From the NCBI RefSeq assembly GCF_029945885.1, contig NZ_JAQSDK010000026.1, positions 1 to 64,000 of the forward strand: a DNA stretch of 64,000 bases, given 5' to 3'. Below are positions 1 to 8,012 of this stretch, piece after piece (the stretch's first letter is position 1; every line of letters starts with the position of its first letter). The notes beneath the pieces were generated by a model. It ran no database searches. It saw only the letters and a program-made list of their open reading frames with translations, and had not been told where the DNA came from. Source of the stretch: Brevundimonas sp. GTDB lineage: Bacteria; Pseudomonadota; Alphaproteobacteria; Caulobacterales; Caulobacteraceae. The translations under genes and the position numbers were made by a program.

Positions 1-81
1 TTGCTACCCCGGTCTCGCCGACGGGCAGGGTTTCAGGCGCGCAGTTCGCGTGCCTGCAACCCATGCCCAAAGGAGGCAGAC

Positions 82-2097
82 ATGACTGCTCAATCCATCG
101 AAACCGTCGCGATTGAGGCGACCGAGGCGACCACGCCGCAGCACGGCGCGGAGCTCATCGTGCCGTTGAACCGGCTCAAGGCCTCGCCGAAGAATGCGAG
201 GAAGACGCCGCACAGCCCGGCGACCATCGAGGCCTTCGCCGCCTCCATCAAGGTCAAGGGGGTGTTGCAGCCGCCCGTGGTCGAGGTCGAGCGGGACGGG
301 GAGGGCGCGCCCACGGGGAACTACCTCGTCAGCATCGGCGAGGGTCGTCGGCAGGGGCTTCGGCTTCTGGCCAAGCGCAAGGCGATCAAGCGGACCCATC
401 CGGTCCGGGTGATCGTGGACGCCGAAAACGACGCCCATGAGATCAGCCTCGACGAGAACATGACCCGCGAGGCCATGCACCCCGCCGACCAGTTCGAGGC
501 CTTCCAGCGGCTGGCCGTGGAAAAGAGCTATGGGCCGGAGGAGATCGGCGCCCGGTTCGGGGTGTCGGCCCATGTGGTGCGCCAGCGGCTGCGGCTGGGA
601 TCGGCGGCGCCGGAGTTGATGGCGGCTTACAGGGCGGGGACGCTCGCGCTGGACCAGCTGACCGCCTTCTGCGTCAGCGAGGATCAGGACCGCCAGCGGC
701 AGGTGCTGGAGCAGATCGGTCCCCATACCCCGGCCTACGCCATCCGTCGCGCCATGACCGAGGCCAAGGTTCGCGTCGATGACCGGCGGGTCCGCTTCGT
801 CGGCGTCGAAGCCTATGAGGCCGAGGGCGGCGGAGTCCTGCGTGACTTGTTCACCGAGGACGGCGGCGGCTGGTTGGAGGACGTGGTCCTTCTGGACCGG
901 CTGGTCAGCGACAAGCTGACCGGGCTGGCCGAGGAGGCGCGCGAGCGCGAGGGCTGGAAATGGGCCGAGGTCAGCATCGACTATCCGGATGTTTCGGCGT
1001 TCGGACGGGTCTATCCGGTGGCGGTCGAACGGTCCGAAGCGGACGCTGCCGAGATCACGGTTCTGTCCGAAGAATACGACCGTCTCGTCTCGGAGACGGA
1101 CGCGGCGGAGATGCTGCCGCCCGAGGTGGACGCCCGGCTGGAGGAGATCGACAAGGCCTTGCAAGCCTTCGGCCCGGACTTCGACTACGTCGCCGAGGCC
1201 AAGGCCAAGGCCGGAGTCGTGGTGATGCTGGGCCATGACGGCCTCGCCCGGTTCGAGCGGGGTCTGGTTCGGGTGGAGGATGTGGTGGTGGAACCGCCGT
1301 TGGAAGACGGCGCCGCCGAGGACGGCGAGACGGGGACTGGACCGGACGCCGGTGGTGACGCGGTGGAGGCCGAAGATGTGGGGCCGTCGCTGTCGGATCG
1401 GCTGGTCATCGACCTGACAGCCCACAAGACCATGGGGCTGCGCGACGCGGTGCAGGCCGATATGGGGGCGGCGCTGGCGACGGTGGTCCACGCCCTGGCC
1501 TTGCAGGTCTTCTACCCGACCTACGGCGTCTGGACGCCGTTGCAGCTTCGGCTGACGGTCACCGGGCTGGAGCGGCTGGCGCCGGGGGTGGGGGGCGGTC
1601 CCGCCGGGCGCCGGGTCAGCGACCGGTGCGAGGCGTGGGGCGCGCGTCTGCCCGAGCGGGCCGAAGACCTCTGGGGCGTGGTGGAAGGTCTGCCGCCGTC
1701 GGAGCAACTGGACCTGATGGCCTGCTGCGCCGGGGTCGGCCTCTACGCCGTGCGCGATCCGCACGACCGGAGGCCGGGCGCCTTGGCGCAGGCCGAGACG
1801 CTGGCGACGGCGGTCGAGCTGGACATGACCGGGACGTGGACCGCGACCGCCGCCAGCTATTTCACCCGCGTGTCCAAGGCGCGGGTGCTGGAGGCGGTGA
1901 CCGAGGCCGTCAACGCCGAGGAAGCGACCCGGATCACCGGGTTGAAGAAGGGCGACATGGCCGAGGCGGCGGAACGGCTGGTCGAGGCCAAGGGCTGGCT
2001 GCCTGCGGTGCTGCGCGTTGAGCCGCCCGAAACGGAAGGCGGAGACGGCGCGGATGCGCCGGTGACCGAGGACGGCTATTCGTTCGCGGCGGAGTGA
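82..2097 (+). CDS. ParB/RepB/Spo0J-like partition protein of a conjugative element
   Basis: A 671-residue protein. The start is placed at the ATG 6 bases after a strong AGGAGG rather than at the upstream open frame. The N-terminal part carries the ParB nuclease-like fold signature: a segment around residues 25-130 ending in DENMTREAMHPADQ, which corresponds to the ENxxRxxxxPxxxA ParB box. A helix-turn-helix follows (FGVSAHVVRQRLRLG, about residue 155). The long acidic C-terminal half is typical of the large ParB-like proteins of alphaproteobacterial plasmids and integrative elements, which are not paired with a ParA; no parA is seen here either. Role in DNA binding or element maintenance is inferred. 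It probably forms a transcription unit ending at the hairpin just downstream. Confidence 0.85.
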   Translation: MTAQSIETVAIEATEATTPQHGAELIVPLNRLKASPKNARKTPHSPATIEAFAASIKVKGVLQPPVVEVERDGEGAPTGNYLVSIGEGRRQGLRLLAKRKAIKRTHPVRVIVDAENDAHEISLDENMTREAMHPADQFEAFQRLAVEKSYGPEEIGARFGVSAHVVRQRLRLGSAAPELMAAYRAGTLALDQLTAFCVSEDQDRQRQVLEQIGPHTPAYAIRRAMTEAKVRVDDRRVRFVGVEAYEAEGGGVLRDLFTEDGGGWLEDVVLLDRLVSDKLTGLAEEAREREGWKWAEVSIDYPDVSAFGRVYPVAVERSEADAAEITVLSEEYDRLVSETDAAEMLPPEVDARLEEIDKALQAFGPDFDYVAEAKAKAGVVVMLGHDGLARFERGLVRVEDVVVEPPLEDGAAEDGETGTGPDAGGDAVEAEDVGPSLSDRLVIDLTAHKTMGLRDAVQADMGAALATVVHALALQVFYPTYGVWTPLQLRLTVTGLERLAPGVGGGPAGRRVSDRCEAWGARLPERAEDLWGVVEGLPPSEQLDLMACCAGVGLYAVRDPHDRRPGALAQAETLATAVELDMTGTWTATAASYFTRVSKARVLEAVTEAVNAEEATRITGLKKGDMAEAAERLVEAKGWLPAVLRVEPPETEGGDGADAPVTEDGYSFAAE

Positions 2098-2115
2098 TCT
2101 GAGAAGCCAGAGGTA

Positions 2116-2153
2116 GGCCGCGCGTCCCTTGCGGGCGCGCGGCCGCTTTGTTT
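2116..2153 (+). terminator. Rho-independent terminator after the parB-like gene
   Basis: GC-rich hairpin with a 12-13 bp stem (2116-2128 paired with 2133-2144, one bulged A, loop TTGC) followed by GCTTTGTTT. It lies 18 bases after the parB-like stop codon. Confidence 0.7.
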
Positions 2154-2241
2154 CGCGCCGCCCCGGCGCTCGCGCCCCCTGCGGAGGCGCTCGCGATGCG
2201 ATGGCTGCATGGTTCCCGCCATGCGGTATGACGGTGGTCCG

Positions 2242-2721
2242 ATGCGCGCAATGATTCTCGTTCTGGTTCTCCTCGCCGCCTGCACGCCGGCGGCGCCGAC
2301 CGTCATGGGCCGGGCGTCCGTGATCGACGGCGACACCCTCGAAATCCACGACCAACGCATCCGGCTGTGGGGCGTGGACGCGCCGGAAGGGCGGCAGTCG
2401 TGCGACGCCGCCGACGGCGCGGTCTACGCCTGCGGCCGACTGTCGGCCAATCGGCTCGATCAACACCTTCAGGACAAGACGGTCGCCTGTTTCGAGGAGG
2501 ACACGGACCGCTATGGCCGGATGGTCGCCCGCTGCGAGGTCGATGGCGAGGACGTGGGCGCATGGCTCGTGCGGCACGGCCATGCCGTTCGCTACGCCCG
2601 CTATGCCGGGACGGCCTACCTCGCCGAGGAGGCCGCCGCGAAGCAGGACGGCGCCGGCCTCTGGTCCGGGCGGTTCACCAACCCCGAAGACTGGCGCCGC
2701 GCGCAAAGCGGCGGGCGATGA
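2242..2721 (+). CDS. Thermonuclease-family (SNase-like) lipoprotein
   Basis: A 159-residue staphylococcal-nuclease-fold protein. The ATG at 2242 gives a short lipoprotein signal peptide with lipobox LLAAC; an earlier in-frame ATG (2221) would add seven residues before it. The SNase core is visible: VIDGDTLEI, IRLWGVDAPE with the catalytic Arg and Asp, and DRYGRMVARCEVDGEDVGAWLVRHGHA with the second catalytic Arg region. Such small exported nucleases are standard accessory genes next to ParB-like and DUF736 genes in alphaproteobacterial conjugative elements. The likely role is Ca2+-dependent nucleic acid cleavage in the periplasm or outside the cell; the physiological use is unknown. Confidence 0.85.
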   Translation: MRAMILVLVLLAACTPAAPTVMGRASVIDGDTLEIHDQRIRLWGVDAPEGRQSCDAADGAVYACGRLSANRLDQHLQDKTVACFEEDTDRYGRMVARCEVDGEDVGAWLVRHGHAVRYARYAGTAYLAEEAAAKQDGAGLWSGRFTNPEDWRRAQSGGR

Positions 2722-2906
2722 AGCCTGGCCATTCTTGCGCTGCGGCGAGATCGAACTATCTCCCTGTATAGCCTTGGAACGTTGGGCGCCCATTCCTCAC
2801 CGGAGGGTCGATCACCTACCTGCCTGCCTTCATCCTGACCTTCATTGTTCAGGTCCTTCTCCGCACCGCTACCGACGCAATTCTGCGCATCAAGGGAGGA
2901 ACGACC

Positions 2907-3080
2907 ATGACCAATCTGAACACCTGGACCAAGACCAAGCTTCGTAACGTTCCGCACTGTGCGGCCGAGATCGGCCTCAACTTCACGACTGCGGTGATCG
3001 CGACCATCGACGGCCCCGGCGGACAGCGCCGGGGCCGTTCTGTTTTCCCGGCGACAACGGCGACGGCGATTCACACCTGA
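2907..3080 (+). CDS. Small hypothetical protein (57 aa)
   Basis: An ATG preceded by a good GGGAGGA site opens a 57-residue frame starting MTNLNTWTKTKLRNVPHC. I do not recognise the family. Residues 1-39 (to DGPGG) look protein-like. The rest is encoded by the strong hairpin at 3012-3046 and beyond, so the functional peptide may be shorter, or this may be a leader or truncated gene that runs into its own terminator. No signal peptide or membrane segment is seen. Confidence 0.4.
   Translation: MTNLNTWTKTKLRNVPHCAAEIGLNFTTAVIATIDGPGGQRRGRSVFPATTATAIHT
3012..3046 (+). terminator. Terminator-like hairpin inside the small ORF
   Basis: A perfect 9-bp stem GGCCCCGGC/GCCGGGGCC (3012-3020 with 3028-3036), 7-base loop, then GTTCTGTTTT. 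This has the form of an intrinsic terminator or attenuator, but it lies within the 57-codon frame that begins at 2907. Confidence 0.6.
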
Positions 3081-3161
3081 TGGGCTGCGGCCCGCGACCA
3101 AATCTGACGTATCGCGTCTTGAAACTGGTCTCCGCCGGAGAATCGGCAGGCTAGTGGACGC

Positions 3162-4697
3162 ATGGCGCTCATCCTCGAACTCCCGGACCTGGCGGCCACG
3201 CCCGACGATGAGATGCAGCGGCTGTTCCCGTCCTTCGACGGACGCTGGAGCCAGCAGACGCATCAGCTGCTCGCTCAGCACGGGACGGCCCTGCTGAGCC
3301 TCAACGACAACTGGGCAGGCACCCCGCAGAACTGGTTCTGTCCGGTCTGCGGCCGGCACAAGCCCGAACTGGTCCGCCTCTCGGCTCAGAACGTCCTCCT
3401 GTGCCGGCTTCACCGGCACCACGACCATCTGCGCGACTGCGGCGAGAAGACCTTGCGCCGGGGTGTCCCCGTGCTCGACGACTCCGCCGCCCGGGCGATC
3501 CAGTTCAGCGCCGTCGCGGCCTGCAAGACCTCCGCTGAGCGCTTTCACGAGCGGCTGGTCTGCGAGGACTGCAACACTGCCGACGGGCGCGCCAAAGCGC
3601 TTTTGAAGGGGGTGGTCCACCCGGACTTCAGCTTCTCGCCGTCGGAGATCGCCCGGTTCATCGTTGTGACGCCGAACAGGCCTCACGAGGTCGACGAGGC
3701 GAAGGCGAGAGCGATCTGGGATCGCGTGGCCGACGATATCGGGGACCGGCTCGCCTTCATGGGACACCTCGCCGAGCGGGTGACGGCCGGACGCCATGTG
3801 CGGGAGGGCTCGAACTATCGACCCAATGAAACGCTCGCGCTGCTGGCCGACCTTACGAAGGCCCAGACTGAGCCATCGTCCAGCGTCTACAGTTTCAGGT
3901 ATGAGTTCACGGCGAGATCAACCTGCGACGACGCGGCGGGAACCTCGTCCAAACCGAAGGCCCGACGCCGCTTGCGGCTTCCGACCGAGGCAGACCTGGC
4001 TACGTTCAACGCCACCCACCCTGCGGACTCCCAGTGGTGGGCGGGCGGCCCGGACTGGACATGCGCAGGCTGCGACCGGACCCGCTTCCAGATGTTGCGT
4101 ATCTCCAACGCCGGCGAATGGACCGCCGGCGCCCATCGCCGTGCGGTGCAGATCGCCGAGGACCGACCGGAGGCCTTGCATTTCCGGCATGGCTGGTATG
4201 GCGCCGGACCGACCTACCGGGGCGAGGAGACCGCCTGGATATGCAAGGACTGCCGCCAGATCATCACGGACACCAAGACGGCCGGGACCGGTCTGACCGA
4301 CGACTGCCTGACGCTCGAGGATCTTCGCGCGGTGCTGACCGACGTGCGGCCCCATGAACGTCCCGATTACGACAGGACAGCCGCCGCCTTGCGCGCGGCG
4401 GAGAGCGCCGACCATGTCGACGGCGTCGCCGATCTCCATGAGCACCGGACCCGGTGTGCTGGGCCCTCGCGGATCGACGGGCGCAGTTGCGCCGCGGCGG
4501 CCTCTCCGAAACGGACGCGCGCGATTGGCTCGTGTCCGAGGTGGACGACCATCACCTGGACGCCTCGGAGTATCCGGCTCTGCTCGATTGGCGGCTGGGC
4601 GAGGCGGCGGCCTTCGCGGCGGCCTATGACCGCTATCGCTGGCCGCCGAAACGCCAGGCGCCCGCACCAGCCGCCATCAACCCCGCTTCCTGCCTGA
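3162..4697 (+). CDS. Zinc-ribbon hypothetical protein, probable frameshift near the 3' end
   Basis: A 511-codon frame of unknown family. Paired cysteines suggest several zinc-binding knuckles: CPVCG and C-x2-H near residue 65-85, CEDCN near 135, CAGC near 300 and CKDC near 365. The first 430 residues read as ordinary protein. After about position 4450 the frame turns into Arg/Pro/Thr-rich nonsense, while the +2 frame from 4454 to 4720 continues sensibly (for example DARDWLVSEVDDHHLDASEY). The natural product therefore probably crosses frames and ends at 4720. No enzyme motif is recognised; the knuckles suggest nucleic acid or metal binding. Confidence 0.6.
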   Translation: MALILELPDLAATPDDEMQRLFPSFDGRWSQQTHQLLAQHGTALLSLNDNWAGTPQNWFCPVCGRHKPELVRLSAQNVLLCRLHRHHDHLRDCGEKTLRRGVPVLDDSAARAIQFSAVAACKTSAERFHERLVCEDCNTADGRAKALLKGVVHPDFSFSPSEIARFIVVTPNRPHEVDEAKARAIWDRVADDIGDRLAFMGHLAERVTAGRHVREGSNYRPNETLALLADLTKAQTEPSSSVYSFRYEFTARSTCDDAAGTSSKPKARRRLRLPTEADLATFNATHPADSQWWAGGPDWTCAGCDRTRFQMLRISNAGEWTAGAHRRAVQIAEDRPEALHFRHGWYGAGPTYRGEETAWICKDCRQIITDTKTAGTGLTDDCLTLEDLRAVLTDVRPHERPDYDRTAAALRAAESADHVDGVADLHEHRTRCAGPSRIDGRSCAAAASPKRTRAIGSCPRWTTITWTPRSIRLCSIGGWARRRPSRRPMTAIAGRRNARRPHQPPSTPLPA

Positions 4698-4709
4698 ACC
4701 GGCGGCCCT

Positions 4710-5489
4710 CTACATCTTGAACGGGCCAGTCTCCGCAAAGCTGGAGGGGCGCACTCCGAGCGCCGCCGCCGTCTGCAGGCGGTGACGGCGGCAGTTCATG
4801 ACCGGGTGGCCATTGAACTGGAGCCAGGCGCCGTCGCGACGCTCCACCCAGCCGGAGGCGAACAGGTCGCCGGTCAGGAAGCCCGCATTGGCCGCGCCGA
4901 TCCATTGTTCGGCCTCGGGGCTGGGCCAGAGGGCGACATGGACGGTCAACTCGTCGAAGCCCGCGTCATCGACATGGGCGAGCCCGGGGATGCCGTCGAT
5001 CTCGAACCGGTAAACAGCGCCATGCGCGCGCGTCTTCGGGGCGGTCTTCCAGCGGTCGTCGCCGGGCCGCACGGTGAACAGGCGTTGTTCGACGCCCGCG
5101 TTCACCGCCGCGATCATGGCGTTGCGCCACGCCCGGTCGCGCGCGTTGGCGTAAGGAATTTCGTCGCCGCGCAAGGCCTGGGTCCGGATGATGTCCGGAT
5201 GGTCCGGGAAGGACAGCCAGTCGAACCAGATCGGATCATCGGCCAGGTCGGACATGGACGGATCGATCCGGCCGATACGGTCGATGAAGGCCTTGTCGTC
5301 CAGAAGGACGATGTGAGGATCGTGCGGATCCTGCTCGCGCACGTAAGCAAGCAGGGCGGCGTGGCTGCCGAACCCGCACGCCGAGGCGAGAGCCTCGGTG
5401 AGATGGGCCGAACGGGCGTCGGGATAGGCGTCGGCGAGCGCGCGCTTGGTGGCGCGCAGGGCGAATTCGGTGAGAGCGATAGCGGTCAT
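4710..5489 (-). CDS. Hypothetical protein (259 aa), cargo gene
   Basis: The start at 5489 is supported by AAGGA 8 bases upstream. The N-terminus (ALRATKRALADAYPDARSAH, then ACGFGSHAALLAYV) resembles the short helical domain at the N-terminus of proteins annotated as glyoxalase-related in plasmids and integrative elements. The rest is a soluble alpha/beta region with no motif I can name. It is convergent with the zinc-ribbon gene: its 3' end overlaps the likely frameshifted end of that gene around 4710-4720. Function unknown. Confidence 0.65.
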   Translation of the reverse strand: MTAIALTEFALRATKRALADAYPDARSAHLTEALASACGFGSHAALLAYVREQDPHDPHIVLLDDKAFIDRIGRIDPSMSDLADDPIWFDWLSFPDHPDIIRTQALRGDEIPYANARDRAWRNAMIAAVNAGVEQRLFTVRPGDDRWKTAPKTRAHGAVYRFEIDGIPGLAHVDDAGFDELTVHVALWPSPEAEQWIGAANAGFLTGDLFASGWVERRDGAWLQFNGHPVMNCRRHRLQTAAALGVRPSSFAETGPFKM

Positions 5490-5769
5490 GGGGGCCGTCC
5501 TTCAAATGATCGATGTTCGCCGGTTACCCATCGACCGTGATGAAGGTCGGAGCCGTCTGGTCTTCAAATGCCCGCTTTGACCCGGCGACAAGTCAGGCGA
5601 GGCTGCCTGCGGACAGCTTGCCTGAAATCCGATCCGGCTTCAAGGATCGGCGTGTAGTCAGCGCGGCTGACGCGGCCAGAACGGGGGCGAGAGATCGAAT
5701 GATCTCAGGCTGCGTCACGATCAGGGCTTGCCATACGCGGACAGCCCGCGGACGACGAAGGGCCGTCCG

Positions 5770-6708
5770 TCAGCGACACTCAACTGTCAGGTGCCCGAGC
5801 TCGTGGACCGGCCTCAGCCGGTCCCGCACGGTCTCGCCATCCACGCCGCCAGTTACGCTGACGATGGCGGCGTGGGCTTCCGGGCCGATCCGCCAGACGT
5901 GCAGGTCGGTGATCCGGGCGTCGCCCGGTCCCTCCACGAACTCGCGGACCTCGGCCTCGATGGCCTTGTCCGTCGTGTCCAGCAGCACGGCGGCGGTGTC
6001 GCGCATCAGGGTCCATGACCAGCGAGCGATGACAATGGCGCCGACGATACCCATCAGCGGATCCAGCCAGACCCAGCCGAGATAGCGGCCCGCGACCAGG
6101 GCGACGATGGCCAGGACCGAGGTCAGGGCGTCGGCGAGGACATGGAAATAGGCGGAGCGCAGGTTGTTGTCCCGATGGCCGCCATGGCCCTCGTGGCCAT
6201 GAGGGTGATCATCGTGATGATCATGCCCGTGGTGATGGCCATGATGACCATGGTGACCACCGCCGGCCAGCAGCAGGGCACTGACCAGATTGACCGCAAG
6301 GCCCAGGACGGCGACGAGCGTCGCCTGGCCGAAGGCGACCGACCGGGGATCGAGCAGGCGGACGACCGACTCGCCGGCGATGCCCAGCGCGACGATGCCC
6401 AGCACCAGCGCCGAGGCGAAGCCCGCCAGGTCGCCGACCTTGCCGGTCCCGAAGCTGAACCGGCGATTGGCTGAATGGCGCTTGGCGTAGGCATAGGCGC
6501 CGGCCGCTACCGCCAGGGCGCCGGCATGCGTCGCCATGTGGAAGCCGTCGGCCAGCAGGGCCATGGAGCCGTAGACCAGGCCGGCGATGATCTCGCCGAC
6601 CATCATCACCGCCGTCAGGCCGACGACCCACAGCGTGCGCCGCGCGCTGTCGTCGTGCGACCGGCTGAGGAAGTTGTGGTCGTGGGTCAGATGGTCGGTG
6701 GCGGCCAT
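5770..6708 (-). CDS. dmeF: Cation diffusion facilitator, DmeF-type Co/Ni exporter
   Basis: A 312-residue CDF transporter that exports divalent metal across the inner membrane in exchange for protons. Six membrane segments are visible. The metal site pairs are in place: HMATHAGAL in helix 2 (ADGFHMATH) and HVLADALTSVL in helix 5. A long His-rich cytoplasmic loop (about residues 150-180, HHGHHGHHHGHDHHDDH) is typical of DmeF. The cytoplasmic C-terminal ferredoxin-like domain contains DLHVWRIG. It lies 8 bases after the metal-sensing repressor gene, so the two form a dmeRF operon. Cobalt/nickel specificity is inferred from the regulator type. Confidence 0.9.
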   Translation of the reverse strand: MAATDHLTHDHNFLSRSHDDSARRTLWVVGLTAVMMVGEIIAGLVYGSMALLADGFHMATHAGALAVAAGAYAYAKRHSANRRFSFGTGKVGDLAGFASALVLGIVALGIAGESVVRLLDPRSVAFGQATLVAVLGLAVNLVSALLLAGGGHHGHHGHHHGHDHHDDHPHGHEGHGGHRDNNLRSAYFHVLADALTSVLAIVALVAGRYLGWVWLDPLMGIVGAIVIARWSWTLMRDTAAVLLDTTDKAIEAEVREFVEGPGDARITDLHVWRIGPEAHAAIVSVTGGVDGETVRDRLRPVHELGHLTVECR

Positions 6709-6716
6709 GTCAGGGC

Positions 6717-6992
6717 TTACTTCGAATAGCGGCGGATGATGGCGATCAGTTCGTCGGCGCCGCTCTGACGATCTTCGTCGCTGAGTTCAGGGTGGGCGAC
6801 GTGGTGGCGCAGGTGATCCTCGACCAGCTCCTCGAGCAGCCCGCCCATTGCGCCGCGGGCCGCCGCGACCTGCTGCAGGACCTGCGAACAGCCCGCCTCG
6901 GATTCGATCGCGCGTTCGATCGCGCCCAGTTGTCCCGCGATGCGCCGGACCCGGGCGACGAGCTTCTTCTTGTTGGTGATTGTGTGCGCCAT
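6717..6992 (-). CDS. dmeR: CsoR/RcnR-family metal-sensing repressor, DmeR-type
   Basis: A 91-residue all-helical repressor. The metal-ligand set characteristic of RcnR/DmeR is present at the expected positions: His3, Cys35, His60 and His64, rather than the Cys-His-Cys set of copper CsoR or the formaldehyde-sensing FrmR pattern. It is therefore predicted to sense Ni or Co and release DNA when metal binds. It is the first gene of the operon with the CDF exporter. The RcnR-like operator is located 3 bases upstream of the start codon, consistent with autoregulation. Confidence 0.9.
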   Translation of the reverse strand: MAHTITNKKKLVARVRRIAGQLGAIERAIESEAGCSQVLQQVAAARGAMGGLLEELVEDHLRHHVAHPELSDEDRQSGADELIAIIRRYSK

Positions 6993-6995
6993 GGA

Positions 6996-7010
6996 TACTC
7001 CCCTAGAGTA
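6996..7010. promoter_or_regulatory. RcnR/DmeR-type operator upstream of dmeRF
   Basis: Reading on the minus strand, TACTCTAGGGGAGTA fits the RcnR-class pattern TACT-N7-AGTA with a G tract in the centre. It lies at -4 to -18 relative to the dmeR start, so the bound repressor would block the promoter or ribosome site. Pattern seen directly; binding is inferred from the family. Confidence 0.65.
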
Positions 7011-7094
7011 CCTGGCGGTTTGGCGCCACACCAGCGCGCGTTCCACTTGGACGCGAGGCTTGCCGTTAGAGCCGCCATCAGGGAGACTCCGGCG

Positions 7095-8012
7095 ATGAAG
7101 AAGAGTCTCGATCATCTGCCGCTGCGGAAGCAGGCGGAACTGCGCCGCGTGGTCGAGGTGGTTCGCGAGTCGTTCGAGGAGGCGATCTCCACACGTCGCG
7201 CGGCGAGGCTGAAGAACGGCAAGATCCTCAAGATCATCCTGTACGGATCGTATGCGCGCGGCGACTGGGTGCATGATCCGGTCGGCCGCTACTTCTCGGA
7301 CTTCGACCTGCTGATCGTCGTCAATCATGAGGACCTGACCGACGGCGAGTTCTGGCATGACGCCGAGAACCGCCTGATGCCTCTCGGGCCGGACATCCGG
7401 ACGCCCGTCAGCCTCATCGTTCACGGCCTGGACGACGTGAACGAGCAACTGGATCGCGGGCGCTACTTCTTCGCGGACATCGTGCGGGAAGGCGTCGCCC
7501 TGCACGACACGCCGGGCGCTAAGCTACACAAGCCGGCGGACTTGAAAGCGGCCGTGGCGCTTGAAGAGGCCGAGCAGCACTTCGAAAAGTGGATGTCCAG
7601 CGCCGCAGGCGCTCAAAACGTTGCGCGGCTGTCCATTGAGACGAACCAGCCCAATTGGGCCGCCTTTATGCTCCACCAGACCGCCGAGCATCTTTACCAC
7701 TGCATCCTGCTGGTGGTGACGCTCTACAGCGCCAAGGCCCACAACCTCGCCTTCCTGCGCAAGAAGGGCGAGGCGATCGACGCGCGTCTGGCTGAGGCCT
7801 GGCCGCGCGAGACCAAGTTCGAGCGGCGCTGCTTCGAGCTGCTGCGCGAAGCCTACGTCAAGGCGCGGTACTCCAAACACTACAAGATCAGCGCTGAAGA
7901 GTTGGCCTGGTTGACTGAACGGGTCGAGGTGTTGCGCGGCTTGGCGACCGCCGTATGCGAGGAGCGCCTGACCCAGCTACGCGACGAGGTCGTCAATGAC
8001 CCTGCCGCGTGA
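7095..8012 (+). CDS. Fused nucleotidyltransferase (MNT) + HEPN domain protein
   Basis: The ATG at 7095 follows GGAGA. The 305-residue protein has an N-terminal Pol-beta-type nucleotidyltransferase domain with GSYARGDW (residues about 50-57) and the paired acidic motif SDFDLLIV (about 72-79). The C-terminal half is helical and HEPN-like, with FMLHQTAEHLYHCILL and KARYSKHYKIS giving an R-x3-H near the end. MNT and HEPN are normally separate antitoxin and toxin proteins (HEPN/MNT systems), in which the MNT enzyme AMPylates the HEPN RNase; single-chain fusions also exist. It overlaps the next gene by 17 bases, so the two are translationally coupled. Confidence 0.75.
   Translation: MKKSLDHLPLRKQAELRRVVEVVRESFEEAISTRRAARLKNGKILKIILYGSYARGDWVHDPVGRYFSDFDLLIVVNHEDLTDGEFWHDAENRLMPLGPDIRTPVSLIVHGLDDVNEQLDRGRYFFADIVREGVALHDTPGAKLHKPADLKAAVALEEAEQHFEKWMSSAAGAQNVARLSIETNQPNWAAFMLHQTAEHLYHCILLVVTLYSAKAHNLAFLRKKGEAIDARLAEAWPRETKFERRCFELLREAYVKARYSKHYKISAEELAWLTERVEVLRGLATAVCEERLTQLRDEVVNDPAA

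Noticed and set aside
4-2793. A 929-codon open frame on the minus strand opposite the parB-like gene
   Set aside because: Its composition (Arg/His/Pro/Gly-rich, no motif) is that of the antisense of a high-GC gene; the plus-strand ParB-like and nuclease genes explain the region.
6180-6260. Repetitive CATGATG/CATGGTG-type DNA
   Set aside because: It encodes the His-rich loop of the CDF exporter; not a separate DNA repeat.
7161-7175. GTTC-N7-GTTC, the form of an alphaproteobacterial LexA box
   Set aside because: It lies inside the MNT domain coding sequence, away from any start; expected by chance in this composition.
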